NCBI GenBank assembly: GCA_002733665.1 | Contig: NVWM01000005.1 | Coordinates: 74,580-138,579 of the forward strand | From: Lutibacter sp. | Lineage (GTDB): Bacteria > Bacteroidota > Bacteroidia > Flavobacteriales > Flavobacteriaceae | Length of the DNA: 64,000 nucleotides | Reading direction: 5' to 3' | In this document: positions 52,583 to 63,184 of the stretch, piece after piece | Layout of the letters: every line of letters begins with the position of its first letter | How positions within the stretch are numbered: the first letter of the stretch is position 1 | The notes under the pieces: generated by a model | Database searches by the model: none | Told to the model about the DNA's origin: nothing | The model's input: only the letters and a program-made list of their open reading frames with translations | Translations under genes and position numbers: made by a program

Positions 52583-54298
52583 TTATTCTACAATGACTTT
52601 TTTTGTGATTACTTTATCAGCAGCAATACATTTTAAAACATAAATTCCAGTTGCATAATTTGATAAATCAATTCTTGCATTAAGACCTTCTTTGTCTTCT
52701 GATAGCACTTTCTTCCCTAAGAGATTATATAATTCCACCTTAAAATTGGTTGTTGAACTATTATTTAGCCTGATATTTAACTTATCTGCCACAGGATTTG
52801 GAAATAATTGAACAGATGTTAGATCGTATTCATTCACAGATAATGCTTGACCTTCTATAATATTAAGTGTTTGATTTGGAGATATATTGTTGAACGTATC
52901 AACAGTTCCACTCAGCCAAGTAACCTTAATATAATCTATCGTTGTTGAAGTACCAATTCCTACAAATTCAGAATTTGAATTTTGACCTATATAACCTTCA
53001 CCATTAAGCGTATAACGATATTGGGATGCTCCTCCTGCATTTATTTCAATCTTACTTCCAATTCCGTCTTTATTACTTGTAACTCCTGTTAAATTTATTT
53101 TTATCCAATTATTAGAGTTGGATGTTGTGTTTTCCCATAAAAAATTATTCTCTGTATCATTCATTACAATAATATCTGGATAACCATCATTATTAAAATC
53201 TCCTATTGCATTAGAAAAACTTATTCTTGTATCATTAGCAAAGCCTATTCCTGAAGGAATAGAATAGTTGTTTGTTCCATCGTTTTCGTAAAATGCTGAA
53301 GGCAACCTTGCTGGATTTGTTCCATCTTCCATTGCGCTTACATACAAATCTAAATCTGCATCATTATCTGCATCTATAAAAACAGCACCCCAAGCAATGC
53401 TCAAAAACTCAGTTCCAACAGTAGGCGAAACATTTACAAACGTACCATCTCCAATATTTTCTAAAAGTTGATTTCCGGCAGTTGTATTGGTTATATAAAT
53501 ATCAAACCAACCATCATTATTATAATCACCTATTGTTGTTGACATTGCATCGATGGCAATACCTGCTCCACTTGAAACAGACACGTCTGTAAACGTGCCA
53601 TCTCCATCGTTTTCATATAATCTATTGATATTTGCTACTTTATCGTTTGCCACATATATATCTTGAAAACCATCATTATTATAATCAAAAAAAGCAGAAG
53701 TAAATGAAAGTTGATTCGTTAAGTTTAGTCCTGCATCAACTGTTATATCTACGAAAATACCGGCATCATTTCTATATAGATAATTATATTGATCAAATAA
53801 TACTTCATCACGATTGCATATCATAACATCTAAATCTCCATCATTATCTATGTCTCCAAAAGATGCTCCGTAAGTATATTTATTATCTGTAAAAAGACCA
53901 CAAGTTGCTGTAATATCAGTAAATGACATGTTACCATCATTTCTATAAAATTTATTTAATCCAGATATACTTGTAGCAAAAAAGTCTTTGTCGCCATCGC
54001 TATCATAATCTATCCAAATAACTTGCTTAGTTCTATAAGTATCGTTTATTCCTAAATCGATTAATGAAAAAACGCCATTATTGTTTTTATAAAAATATAC
54101 TTCTTCTCCGTCTGTAGTTGAGTATGTGATATCATCCCAGCCATCTCCATCAAAATCACAAAAAGAAACACCTCCTCCATAAGTACTTGCTCCATAAGAA
54201 ACCCCAACTCCTTTTGCTCCTGAACTATCTTGAAAAGACAATTGAGAATAACTAAAATATGAACAAAGGAAAAATAAAAGCGTATAATATTTATTCAT
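52583..54298 (-). CDS. FG-GAP/VCBS repeat protein with ASPIC/UnbV and T9SS type A sorting domain
   Basis: A 571-residue exported protein with signal peptide (YYTLLFFLCSYFSYSQ). The body (about 30-375) has FG-GAP repeats with calcium-type loops such as DFDGDGWDD, DYDSDGDKD and DIDNDGDLD. An ASPIC/UnbV domain follows (about 400-470, GIGSKIEINAGG). The last 75 residues are the type A sorting domain (LFPNPVADKLNI...GIYVLK). It should be secreted by the type IX system and bind calcium. A perfect -7 element TACTTTTG lies at 54317-54324 (minus). Confidence 0.9.
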   Translation of the reverse strand: MNKYYTLLFFLCSYFSYSQLSFQDSSGAKGVGVSYGASTYGGGVSFCDFDGDGWDDITYSTTDGEEVYFYKNNNGVFSLIDLGINDTYRTKQVIWIDYDSDGDKDFFATSISGLNKFYRNDGNMSFTDITATCGLFTDNKYTYGASFGDIDNDGDLDVMICNRDEVLFDQYNYLYRNDAGIFVDITVDAGLNLTNQLSFTSAFFDYNNDGFQDIYVANDKVANINRLYENDGDGTFTDVSVSSGAGIAIDAMSTTIGDYNNDGWFDIYITNTTAGNQLLENIGDGTFVNVSPTVGTEFLSIAWGAVFIDADNDADLDLYVSAMEDGTNPARLPSAFYENDGTNNYSIPSGIGFANDTRISFSNAIGDFNNDGYPDIIVMNDTENNFLWENTTSNSNNWIKINLTGVTSNKDGIGSKIEINAGGASQYRYTLNGEGYIGQNSNSEFVGIGTSTTIDYIKVTWLSGTVDTFNNISPNQTLNIIEGQALSVNEYDLTSVQLFPNPVADKLNIRLNNSSTTNFKVELYNLLGKKVLSEDKEGLNARIDLSNYATGIYVLKCIAADKVITKKVIVE

Positions 54299-54373
54299 GA
54301 AAAAATGGTTCTGTTACAAAAGTATTACTTTTTTTTCTAAATTGTTAATACTGAAATTGTTAAATTAAAAAAA

Positions 54374-55648
54374 TTAGCTGACAAACAAAGGTCTATCACT
54401 CATCATTTCATACACTCTCTTCGCTACAGATCCTAAGACATCTTCATTTTCGTGATTTTGAATCACTTCATCAATCAGATTTACAATAGCATCCATATCA
54501 CTTTCAATCATTCCACGAGTTGTAATTGCAGCGGTTCCAACACGAATTCCACTTGTCACAAAAGGTGATTTATCATCAAACGGAACCATATTCTTATTTA
54601 CAGTAATATCAGCTTTTACCAAAGCATTTTCAGCTGCTTTTCCAGAAATGTTTTTATTTCTAAGGTCAATTAACATCATATGATTGTCTGTTCCACCTGA
54701 AATTAATTTATATCCTCTATTTACAAATGCTTTTGCCATAGCGGCAGCATTTTTCTTTAATTGTATTTGATAGTGTAAAAACTCATCTGTCAATGCTTCT
54801 TTGAAAGCCACAGCTTTTGCTGCAATTACATGTTCCAAAGGTCCTCCTTGCATTCCTGGAAACACAGCAGAGTTCATAATAGATGACATCATTTTTGGCT
54901 TGCCATTTTTTAAGGTTTCTCCCCAAGGATTTTCAAAATCTTTACCAAGCATTATCATTCCTCCTCTTGGTCCACGCAAGGTTTTGTGAGTTGTTGTAGT
55001 AACAATATGACAGTGCGGCATCGGATCGTTTAAAATTCCTTTTGCAATAAGTCCTGCAGGATGAGAAATATCTCCCATTAAAAGTGCACCAACACTATCT
55101 GCAATTTCTCTAAAGCGCTTGAAATCTATATCTCTTGAATATGCTGAAGCACCAGCAATAATCAATTGTGGTTTCTCTTTTGATGCTGTTTCTTGAATTT
55201 TATCATAATTCAAAACACCTGTTTCTTCTTCTACACCATAAAAAGAGGTTGTAAATAATTTACCTGAAAAATTTACTGGCGAACCGTGTGTTAAATGTCC
55301 TCCATGTGATAAATCAAATCCTAAAATTTTATCTCCTGGTTTTAACACTGCATGATACACAGCAGCATTTGCTTGACTTCCAGAATGAGGTTGAACGTTT
55401 GCATACTCAGCACCAAACAACTCTTTGGCTCTATCAATTGCAATTTGTTCTACAATATCTACAACTTCACAACCACCATAATAGCGTTTGTTTGGATATC
55501 CTTCGGCATATTTGTTGGTTAAAACTGAGCCCATTGCTTCCATAACTTGCTCACTTACAAAGTTTTCTGAAGCTATTAATTCAATTCCGTTTAATTGTCT
55601 GTTTTTCTCGTCTTCTATTAAGTCAAAAATGATTTGGTCACGTTGCAT
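54374..55648 (-). CDS. glyA: Serine hydroxymethyltransferase
   Basis: A 424-residue PLP enzyme that converts serine and tetrahydrofolate to glycine and methylene-tetrahydrofolate. The PLP Lys is in [13 protein letters not shown] (about residue 226), and [14 protein letters not shown] is the N-terminal landmark. It is divergent from fahA with overlapping promoter regions. The glycine formed can enter the GcvT pathway. Assignment is firm. Confidence 0.96.
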   Translation of the reverse strand: MQRDQIIFDLIEDEKNRQLNGIELIASENFVSEQVMEAMGSVLTNKYAEGYPNKRYYGGCEVVDIVEQIAIDRAKELFGAEYANVQPHSGSQANAAVYHAVLKPGDKILGFDLSHGGHLTHGSPVNFSGKLFTTSFYGVEEETGVLNYDKIQETASKEKPQLIIAGASAYSRDIDFKRFREIADSVGALLMGDISHPAGLIAKGILNDPMPHCHIVTTTTHKTLRGPRGGMIMLGKDFENPWGETLKNGKPKMMSSIMNSAVFPGMQGGPLEHVIAAKAVAFKEALTDEFLHYQIQLKKNAAAMAKAFVNRGYKLISGGTDNHMMLIDLRNKNISGKAAENALVKADITVNKNMVPFDDKSPFVTSGIRVGTAAITTRGMIESDMDAIVNLIDEVIQNHENEDVLGSVAKRVYEMMSDRPLFVS

Positions 55649-55682
55649 ACTTGATTCTATTTAATAATAGTTAAATTTTTAG

Positions 55683-55714
55683 CAAAAATAGTAATTTTAG
55701 TTGTTAAACCCCAA
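55683..55714 (-). promoter_or_regulatory. Promoter of glyA
   Basis: On the minus strand a TTG (complement of 55712-55714), 21 bases, then TATTTTTG (complement of 55683-55690), a perfect TAnnTTTG. The leader would be about 30 bases long. It overlaps the fahA promoter. Confidence 0.65.
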
Positions 55715-55730
55715 GAAACTTTTATCTTTG
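55701..55730 (+). promoter_or_regulatory. Promoter of fahA
   Basis: TTG (55701-55703), 19 bases, TATCTTTG (55723-55730), a perfect match to the Bacteroidota form. The start should be about 20 bases before the fahA ATG. Its -33 box lies inside the spacer of the glyA promoter. Confidence 0.7.
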
Positions 55731-55756
55731 ACATGAACAAAAACTGACTCCTAAAT

Positions 55757-57034
55757 ATGAAAATTACGGCAAACAATCCACAAAGAAAATCTTGGTTAAA
55801 TGTAGAAAAAAACTCTGACTTTCCTATTCAGAATATTCCTTTTGGTGTTTTTCTTACCAAAGACGACATCATAACAATAGGAACAAGGATTGGAGATTAC
55901 GCAATTGATTTAGGAGCGCTTCATCAAATGGGATATTTTAAGGAAATTCCATTAACTGATGATATTTTTTTACAAGATACTTTAAATGATTTTATTGCTG
56001 ATGGCCGTAAAACATGGAGATTGGTTAGAAATCGTATTGCTGAATTATTTGACGAAAACAATTCTGAATTAAAAAATAACGAAGACCATAAAGGTCATAT
56101 TATTTTTACGATGGATGAAATCGAAATGCAATTACCTGTTGATATTGGTGATTATACAGACTTTTATTCAAGTAAAGAGCATGCAACAAATGTTGGAATT
56201 ATGTTTAGAGGAAAAGAAAATGCTTTAATGCCAAATTGGTTACATGTACCTGTTGGTTATCATGGTCGCTCCTCTTCTATTGTAGTTTCTGGAACACCAA
56301 TACATAGACCTTACGGACAAACACTTCCTTTAGGCGAAACTCAACCTATTTTTGGAGCATCACAACGTATTGATATGGAACTCGAAACTGCTTTTATTAC
56401 AACAGCAGCAAATCATCTTGGAGAAACAATTCCTGTTGATGAAGCAGATGAATATATCTTCGGAATGGTGGTATTTAATGATTGGAGCGCAAGAGATATT
56501 CAAAAATGGGAATATGTACCATTAGGTCCATTCTTATGTAAAAGTTTTGCTTCTACTATTTCTCCTTGGATTGTTACAATGGATGCTTTAGAACCATTCA
56601 GATGTCAAAGCCCAAAACAAGAAGTGACTCCTCTTCCATATTTGCAACAAAAAAGAAGTGATAATAGTTATGATATAAAACTACAAGCGATTTTAGAAAC
56701 TGAAAATGGTGATAAAAATTTGTTGTCAACATCTAACTTTAAATATATGTATTGGACGATGGCACAACAGTTAGCGCACCATACAAGTAATGGTTGCAAT
56801 GTCCGCGCTGGAGATATGATGGGAAGTGGAACGCTTTCCGGAAAGACTGAAGATAGTTATGGTTCTATGCTTGAATTAACTTGGGCTGGAAAAAATCCTA
56901 TTACTTTAAAAGATGGCACAACTCGCGTTTTCTTTAATGATGGTGACAATGTAATTTTACGTGGCTATTGTGAAAACAATGAAGTTCGCATAGGTTTTGG
57001 GGAATGTGAAGGGAAAATTCTTCCTGCTTCTTAA
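55757..57034 (+). CDS. fahA: Fumarylacetoacetase
   Basis: A 425-residue enzyme, last step of tyrosine breakdown, cleaving fumarylacetoacetate to fumarate and acetoacetate. Landmarks are FYSSKEHATNVGIMFRG (about 136-152), PVGYHGRSSSIV, and the metal site in ELETAF and NDWSARDIQ. The SGKTEDSYGSMLEL motif near the end is also typical. It has its own promoter and is divergent from glyA. Length is usual. Confidence 0.95.
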   Translation: MKITANNPQRKSWLNVEKNSDFPIQNIPFGVFLTKDDIITIGTRIGDYAIDLGALHQMGYFKEIPLTDDIFLQDTLNDFIADGRKTWRLVRNRIAELFDENNSELKNNEDHKGHIIFTMDEIEMQLPVDIGDYTDFYSSKEHATNVGIMFRGKENALMPNWLHVPVGYHGRSSSIVVSGTPIHRPYGQTLPLGETQPIFGASQRIDMELETAFITTAANHLGETIPVDEADEYIFGMVVFNDWSARDIQKWEYVPLGPFLCKSFASTISPWIVTMDALEPFRCQSPKQEVTPLPYLQQKRSDNSYDIKLQAILETENGDKNLLSTSNFKYMYWTMAQQLAHHTSNGCNVRAGDMMGSGTLSGKTEDSYGSMLELTWAGKNPITLKDGTTRVFFNDGDNVILRGYCENNEVRIGFGECEGKILPAS

Positions 57035-57115
57035 AAAAGAAATGACATTTAAATCATTCTTTGTTTTCGTTTTCGACATTAATTTTGTTGAGAATATTCA
57101 AACAAAACTATATCT

Positions 57116-59617
57116 ATGCTATTAAAAAGTTATTCGAAAGGTACTCAATTAAGTAAATCTTTAAAAGCGCTATTTTTCTTTGCTGTGATTATTTTCACAA
57201 CTAACTCTTTTTGTCAAAAAAAAATTAGTTCTACAACTGAAGACTTTTTATCCAAAAACTCTCTTTTACATGATTTACAATTAGAAAAATTCTTTTTACA
57301 TACTAATAAGACTGTTTATTATGCTGGAGAAAAAGTGTGGTTTAAAGCATATGTTGCAAATGACGCAGACAATAAACCGTCTCTTGAAACGACCAATCTT
57401 CATGTAAATTTCTATAACATAGAAAAAACACTTATTTCTAATCAACTATTTTTAGTTGAAGATGGTAGCACACATGGTGATATCGACCTTCCAAAAGAAT
57501 TACAGACTGGAAAATATTATATTGAATTAACTACTCAATGGAATCAAAATTTTAATGATAATTCTTCTATTACTTCTATTGAAGTAATTAATTTAGTTAA
57601 GCAAAATACTAATGAGTCCATATCAGACAATTCAAATCAATCAGAAACATCTATAAAAAAAGAGCCATTAAAAATTGAATTTTACCCTGAAAGTTCTATT
57701 CTTCTTGAAGACATTATTAACTCAATCTCATTTACAGTAAAAGCAAATTCCAATCCTATAAGAATAACTGGAGATATTATTGATAATACAACGGGAATTG
57801 TAGTTTCGAAAATAGAGAGTAATAATTTTGGCATGGGAAGTTTTAAACTGTACTATCGTCCAAATAGATCATATTCTGCAAAAATTAATTATAGAAATAA
57901 AGAGACGATAGTTACGCTACCAAAAGCAGCATTGAACGGAATTATTGTTAAAAAAAATATACATCAAAAAAATAATTCATTAACAAGTTTTATAATAAAG
58001 ACAAATAAAAACACTCTCAAATCAAATAATAAAAAGGATGTTTTTGCAGTTTTGAATCGCAATGGGAATGCAAAGAATATTATTCCTATTCAACTTAATA
58101 GAAAGGCTCTAAATTATTCATTTAATTTATTAAAATCTGATTTATTTAAAGGGGTTAATACAATAACTTTATTTAACAAGTTCAACGAACCAATTTCTGA
58201 ATATTCATTCTTTAACCATTTAAATAAACAAGACCTTTTAAATGTTGAAAAAATTGATGTAGAGAAAGATTCTATGACGTTAAGCTTCAACCTTAAAAAC
58301 AACCATTTAAAATCAAATTTAAGTGTTTCTTTATTGCCAACATATACCAAAATATATAACAATCAATCTTCAATTGAAACTTCATTTTTATTAGCACCTT
58401 ATTTAGAAAAGGGGTTTCTTAATCTTACTGATTTTTTTGAATCTAATACAATAGAAAAAGACATTGATTTACTAATTAAAACTAATGTCAGGAAAAATTC
58501 GTTTCGATATAAAAAAGAGCCTAAAAAATTTCTACTACCAGAAAATGGGATAACAATTAAAGGTAATGTAAGTTCAAACATCAAAGATTTAACAAATTAC
58601 AAAGTGATGCTTTCATCAGAAGAAAACAACATTTTATTGATTGATTCTATTGGTGCTAGCAATTCTTTTTCATTTAGCAACTTGTTATTAAAACACCCTT
58701 CAAATTATAAACTAGCATTGCTAAATCAACAAGGAAAGATAATAAAAACTGGATTTAAAATATCACAAGAGAAAACACAATACAAACCAAATAAATTATT
58801 GAAAAAAAAGTTCGCTATTTTAAATAAAGCTAATGCAACTAAAGAAAAAGTTATTTTAGATACTTCTGATAGTTCTCCGCCATTATTAATAGATGACTCA
58901 ACACTTTTAGATGTTGTAAATATTAAGGGGCGTAATAAAAATAGTTATCAAAAAAAAGAAGAATTATTAGAAAAAATGGGAATAAAGAAAAGTGTGCTAG
59001 ACGGTGGTTTTTCAAACCTTTTTATTGTTAAAGAAAATCAAGCATTAGTTAGCGTATATGACTATTTATATAGAATTCCTGGAATTAAAGTTTTTAGCCA
59101 AAACCCAAATATTAATTTTACAATTACAACGACCAGAGGTAAAAGTTCTTTTTTAGGAAACAATAATATGTCCGTTTATGTTGATGGTGTTCTAAGTGAT
59201 ACCGAATATTTAGTCTCTAGAAATATTAGTGATTTTACAGCAATAAGTGTTAATTCAAGTGGTGCGGGTGCAGGAGTGACTGGTGCAGGTGGAGTCATAA
59301 ATTTCTATACAAAAGATGGTAAATTCTCAAAATATAAATCCGTTACAAATACTGACATTTTAATTAGCGAAACAGAATTTGGTTTTAGCAGTTCATCAAA
59401 TTATGAAAACAATCAAATGATTTTTGCCAATAAGTTGTCTAAAGAATATTATGGCACTATTGGATGGGTTCCAAATTTTGTTACAAAGCCTAATGCTCCA
59501 AATATTTTAAAATTTAATAAAAACGGTCATAAAAATGTGAAAGTAATTATTAATGGAATGGATACTGAAGGAAATTTAATTTTTAAAGTTGTTAATTTTG
59601 ATACTAAAGCCGACTAA
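57116..59617 (+). CDS. Large exported protein with MG2-like and TonB-plug-like domains
   Basis: An 833-residue protein with signal peptide (ALFFFAVIIFTTNSFCQ). Residues about 50-145 form an alpha-2-macroglobulin MG2-like domain (FLHTNKTVYYAGEKVWFKAYV). A middle part of unknown form follows, then a TonB-dependent-receptor plug-like domain (about 620-735, with IPGIKVFSQNP, MSVYVDGVLSD and GAGGVINFYT). No beta-barrel follows, so it is not a full receptor. Such chimeras are common in Bacteroidota and function is unknown. A -7 element TAATTTTG is at 57080-57087. Confidence 0.7.
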   Translation: MLLKSYSKGTQLSKSLKALFFFAVIIFTTNSFCQKKISSTTEDFLSKNSLLHDLQLEKFFLHTNKTVYYAGEKVWFKAYVANDADNKPSLETTNLHVNFYNIEKTLISNQLFLVEDGSTHGDIDLPKELQTGKYYIELTTQWNQNFNDNSSITSIEVINLVKQNTNESISDNSNQSETSIKKEPLKIEFYPESSILLEDIINSISFTVKANSNPIRITGDIIDNTTGIVVSKIESNNFGMGSFKLYYRPNRSYSAKINYRNKETIVTLPKAALNGIIVKKNIHQKNNSLTSFIIKTNKNTLKSNNKKDVFAVLNRNGNAKNIIPIQLNRKALNYSFNLLKSDLFKGVNTITLFNKFNEPISEYSFFNHLNKQDLLNVEKIDVEKDSMTLSFNLKNNHLKSNLSVSLLPTYTKIYNNQSSIETSFLLAPYLEKGFLNLTDFFESNTIEKDIDLLIKTNVRKNSFRYKKEPKKFLLPENGITIKGNVSSNIKDLTNYKVMLSSEENNILLIDSIGASNSFSFSNLLLKHPSNYKLALLNQQGKIIKTGFKISQEKTQYKPNKLLKKKFAILNKANATKEKVILDTSDSSPPLLIDDSTLLDVVNIKGRNKNSYQKKEELLEKMGIKKSVLDGGFSNLFIVKENQALVSVYDYLYRIPGIKVFSQNPNINFTITTTRGKSSFLGNNNMSVYVDGVLSDTEYLVSRNISDFTAISVNSSGAGAGVTGAGGVINFYTKDGKFSKYKSVTNTDILISETEFGFSSSSNYENNQMIFANKLSKEYYGTIGWVPNFVTKPNAPNILKFNKNGHKNVKVIINGMDTEGNLIFKVVNFDTKAD

Positions 59618-60009
59618 ATAAACGTCTTTAAATCTATACTCATAATATCATAATGTGATGCAAACGCAACTGTAACTTCATTTTTTACAACCAATAATTG
59701 TGGAGATTGATGAATTACTTGAAATTGATAACCAACTTCGTTTGAAACGTCTCTAAAACTCAACAAGTCTAAGTAATAAACTTTTAAGGCTGATAATTCT
59801 TCGTCAAATGAATTCTCAAATTTCTTTATGACACTTCTACTTATTGCACAACGAGTAGAATGCTTAAAAATAACAATAGACTCGGTTTTTGAAAGTTCTT
59901 TAATTTCTTCCAGCTGCTCCAATGAATTCAAAGGAATCCAATTTACATTGCTTTTAATTATTTCTTTTTCTGAATTGCTCGTTCCAAATATATTGCTAAA
60001 TAAACCCAT
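59614..60009 (-). CDS. ytxJ: Bacillithiol system redox-active protein YtxJ
   Basis: A 131-residue thioredoxin-fold protein read from the ATG at 60009 (MGLFSNIFG), as the longer frame adds only unlikely residues. The active part has FKHSTRCAISR with a single Cys, matching YtxJ (monothiol bacilliredoxin). It reduces proteins joined to bacillithiol, which Flavobacteriia use instead of glutathione. It converges on the large protein gene, overlapping by 4 bases. A possible promoter element is at 60158-60165. Confidence 0.85.
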   Translation of the reverse strand: MGLFSNIFGTSNSEKEIIKSNVNWIPLNSLEQLEEIKELSKTESIVIFKHSTRCAISRSVIKKFENSFDEELSALKVYYLDLLSFRDVSNEVGYQFQVIHQSPQLLVVKNEVTVAFASHYDIMSIDLKTFI

Positions 60010-60180
60010 CACTTTTTTATTATAAGTCGCAAATATATACATTACTTTCATGAGTTCTATTTATTATTTCTCAACGGTCACATGCTGTTCGAAATTAGTC
60101 ATTCCCTTAAACTATAAACTTTCAAGTATGCTCGTTCAAAACAGCCAATTTGTCTTACAAACCTATAAAAATAGGACATT

Positions 60181-60211
60181 TTGACTTGTTTTAAGCCAAT
60201 TAATATATTGG
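60181..60211 (+). promoter_or_regulatory. Possible promoter of clpB
   Basis: TTG (60181-60183), 20 bases, TATATTGG (60204-60211) which matches TAnnTTTG in seven of eight positions. It lies about 43 bases before the ATG. No clear CIRCE-like inverted repeat is seen. Confidence 0.4.
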
Positions 60212-60253
60212 AATATTATTTGAAGTATTCTATTTGAATTTAAAAAACACGTT

Positions 60254-62842
60254 ATGAATTTTAATAATTTCACAATAAAATCACAAGAAGTTGTACAAAA
60301 ATCACAACAAATTGTACAAGAACTTGGTCAACAAGAAATAAAGAATGCTCATATATTAAAAGGCATTTTTGAAGTAGATGAAAACGTTATCCCATTTATT
60401 TTAAACAAATTAGGTGTAAACGTTTCTATCCTAAAAAAAACATTAGATACTATAATAGAAAGTTACTCTAAAGTTGAAGGAGGAGAAATGATGTTTTCTC
60501 GTGAAGCAAGTAAAATGCTTTTAAATGCAGATAGTATTGCAAAAAAAATGAAGGATGAATATGTTTCAATTGAGCATCTACTTTTGGCAATATTAAATTC
60601 CAAAGGAGATGCAACTCAATTAATGAAAGACAATGGAATCAATGAAAAAGATTTAAAATTGGCTATTGAGGAATTGCGAAAAGGAGAAAATGTAACCTCT
60701 CAAAATGCAGAAGAAACCTACAACTCGCTTAATAAATATGCCAAAAATTTAAACGAATTAGCAAAAACAGGAAAACTCGATCCTGTTATTGGACGAGATG
60801 AAGAAATACGCAGAATATTGCAGATTTTAACGAGACGTACTAAAAACAATCCAATCTTAGTCGGTGAACCAGGAACTGGAAAAACTGCTATTGCTGAAGG
60901 TCTTGCACATCGTATCATCAGAGGAGATGTGCCAGAAAACTTAAAAAATAAAATCGTTTTCTCATTAGACATGGGAGCATTAATTGCAGGAGCAAAATTT
61001 AAAGGCGAATTTGAAGAGCGTTTAAAATCAGTTATAAAAGAAGTAATTTCTGCTGATGGAGATATCGTTTTATTCATTGACGAAATCCATACACTAGTTG
61101 GTGCTGGAGGAGGTCAAGGAGCAATGGATGCCGCAAACATCTTAAAACCTGCTTTGGCTCGGGGAGAATTGCGCGCTATAGGAGCAACAACATTAGATGA
61201 ATACCAAAAATATTTTGAAAGCGATAAAGCACTCGAACGCAGATTTCAAAAAGTGATTGTTAATGAGCCTGATACTGAAAGTGCGATTTCTATTCTTAGA
61301 GGAATTAAAGATAAGTATGAAGCACATCATAAAGTGCGTATTAAAGATGATGCAATAATTGCTGCAGTAGAACTCTCTCAACGCTATATTACCAATCGAT
61401 TTCTACCTGACAAGGCAATTGACTTAATGGATGAATCTATGGCGAAACTACGCATGGAAATCAATTCTAAACCAGAAGAATTAGATATTTTGGATAGAAA
61501 AATAATGCAATTAGAAATAGAGATTGAAGCTATCAAGCGTGAAAATGATGCTAGTAAATTAAAATCGCTACGTGCTGATTTGGCAAATTTTAAAGAAGAA
61601 CGTAACGGAATCAACGCAAAATGGGTAAGTGAAAAAGATGTCGTTGATAAAATACAAACATCCAAAAAAAATATTGAAAAGTATAAACTAGAGGCTGAAC
61701 GTGCTGAACGTGAAGGAAATTACGGTTTGGTTGCAGAATTGCGTTATGGAAAAATAAAAGATGAAGAAGAAAATCTTGCCGTTTATCAAAAAGAAATGGA
61801 CGATAAAGAAGGAACTTCATTAATTAAAGAAGAAGTAACGAGTGAAGATATTGCTGAAATTGTTGCTAAATGGACTGGAATTCCTGTACAGAAAATGTTG
61901 CAAGGTGAACGTGAAAAATTATTAAAACTTGAAGAAGAGTTGCACAAAAAAGTAATTGGACAAGACGAAGCAATTGAAGCAGTTGCAGATGCTGTTCGTC
62001 GTTCTCGTGCTGGATTGCAAGACACGAAGAAACCTATAGGAACCTTTTTGTTTTTAGGAACTACAGGAGTTGGGAAAACAGAATTGGCAAAGGCACTGGC
62101 TAAATACATGTTTGATGATGAAAATGCATTGACACGTATAGATATGAGTGAGTATCAAGAGCGTCATGCAGTAAGTAGATTAATTGGCGCTCCTCCAGGA
62201 TATGTTGGTTATGATGAAGGTGGACAGTTAACAGAGGCTGTAAGAAGAAAGCCCTACTCTATTGTTTTGTTGGATGAAATCGAAAAAGCACATCCTGATA
62301 CTTTTAATATTTTATTACAAGTATTAGATGAAGGTAGATTAACAGATAATAAAGGACGTATTGCAGATTTTAAGAATACGATTATCATTATGACTTCAAA
62401 TATGGGAGCGCATATTATTCAAGAGAAATTTGAAAATATCGATATGAGTAAGCGCGAACAAATCACTGAGAGTACTAAAGATGAAGTTGTGACTTTACTA
62501 CGTCAAACAATACGCCCTGAATTTCTAAATCGTATTGATGAAATCATCATGTTCACTCCATTGAATAGAGATGAAATCAAACAGATTGTTAAATTACAAT
62601 TAAAAGGAATTTCTACTATGCTTGCAGGTAAAGACATTGTTTTTGATGCAACTGATGAAGCAATTAATGCATTGGCTGAAAAAGGGTTTGATCCGCAATT
62701 TGGAGCAAGACCAGTGAAACGTGTTATTCAAAGAGAAATATTAAATGAGTTATCCAAAGAATTACTTGCAGGAAAAATAAAGGCTAACGCTACTATCCTA
62801 CTCGATGCCATTGATGGGAAGTTTGTTTTTAGGAATAAATAA
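60254..62842 (+). CDS. clpB: ATP-dependent disaggregase ClpB
   Basis: An 862-residue chaperone that with DnaK dissolves protein aggregates. The N-terminal domain (1-145) is followed by AAA-1 with GEPGTGKT (about 206-213), a coiled-coil middle domain (about 400-525, LEIEIEAIKRENDA), and AAA-2 with GTTGVGKT (about 606-613). The typical FNILLQVLDEGRLTD segment is also present. The length matches. It stands alone with a possible promoter close upstream. Confidence 0.96.
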   Translation: MNFNNFTIKSQEVVQKSQQIVQELGQQEIKNAHILKGIFEVDENVIPFILNKLGVNVSILKKTLDTIIESYSKVEGGEMMFSREASKMLLNADSIAKKMKDEYVSIEHLLLAILNSKGDATQLMKDNGINEKDLKLAIEELRKGENVTSQNAEETYNSLNKYAKNLNELAKTGKLDPVIGRDEEIRRILQILTRRTKNNPILVGEPGTGKTAIAEGLAHRIIRGDVPENLKNKIVFSLDMGALIAGAKFKGEFEERLKSVIKEVISADGDIVLFIDEIHTLVGAGGGQGAMDAANILKPALARGELRAIGATTLDEYQKYFESDKALERRFQKVIVNEPDTESAISILRGIKDKYEAHHKVRIKDDAIIAAVELSQRYITNRFLPDKAIDLMDESMAKLRMEINSKPEELDILDRKIMQLEIEIEAIKRENDASKLKSLRADLANFKEERNGINAKWVSEKDVVDKIQTSKKNIEKYKLEAERAEREGNYGLVAELRYGKIKDEEENLAVYQKEMDDKEGTSLIKEEVTSEDIAEIVAKWTGIPVQKMLQGEREKLLKLEEELHKKVIGQDEAIEAVADAVRRSRAGLQDTKKPIGTFLFLGTTGVGKTELAKALAKYMFDDENALTRIDMSEYQERHAVSRLIGAPPGYVGYDEGGQLTEAVRRKPYSIVLLDEIEKAHPDTFNILLQVLDEGRLTDNKGRIADFKNTIIIMTSNMGAHIIQEKFENIDMSKREQITESTKDEVVTLLRQTIRPEFLNRIDEIIMFTPLNRDEIKQIVKLQLKGISTMLAGKDIVFDATDEAINALAEKGFDPQFGARPVKRVIQREILNELSKELLAGKIKANATILLDAIDGKFVFRNK

Positions 62843-62899
62843 ATTTGGAAAATTCGGCTGTTTTTCGTATATTTAGAATAGTATTTTAAATATATAAAT

Positions 62900-63172
62900 A
62901 TGGGTTTTGGTTCTATGTCTGGAGCGAATAGTTCGCTTAAATACAATAGGTCTATAAAAAGAAAGCACAGAAAAGGCTTTAAAGATATGGATGCTGATTT
63001 GACGCGCTCAAAAAAAGACCCTTTGAAATTCAAAGAAGTTTCTGAAGAAGAGTTAGAAATTATCAAACAGAATATCAGAAAGAAAGGGAAAAAGAGCCGT
63101 ATTCAAATACTTACCATCACTATTGTTTTATCTTCTATTGTTCTTTTTGGAATTTATAAATTGTTATTTTAA
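62900..63172 (+). CDS. Small membrane protein, paralogue pair (first)
   Basis: A 90-residue protein with Gly/Ser start (MGFGSMSGANSS), basic middle (KRKHRKGFK) and one C-terminal transmembrane helix (about 70-88, ending IYKLLF). The motif FKEVSEEELEIIKQNIRKK matches the next gene. This family is found in Flavobacteriia, but I know no function. Probably tail-anchored in the membrane. Confidence 0.75.
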   Translation: MGFGSMSGANSSLKYNRSIKRKHRKGFKDMDADLTRSKKDPLKFKEVSEEELEIIKQNIRKKGKKSRIQILTITIVLSSIVLFGIYKLLF

Positions 63173-63184
63173 TAAGGTGTTATT

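Noticed and set aside
60158..60165. TAGGTTTG -7 element for ytxJ on the minus strand
   Set aside because: It fits the consensus but lies about 145 bases from the start with no -33 box, so it was not listed as a promoter.
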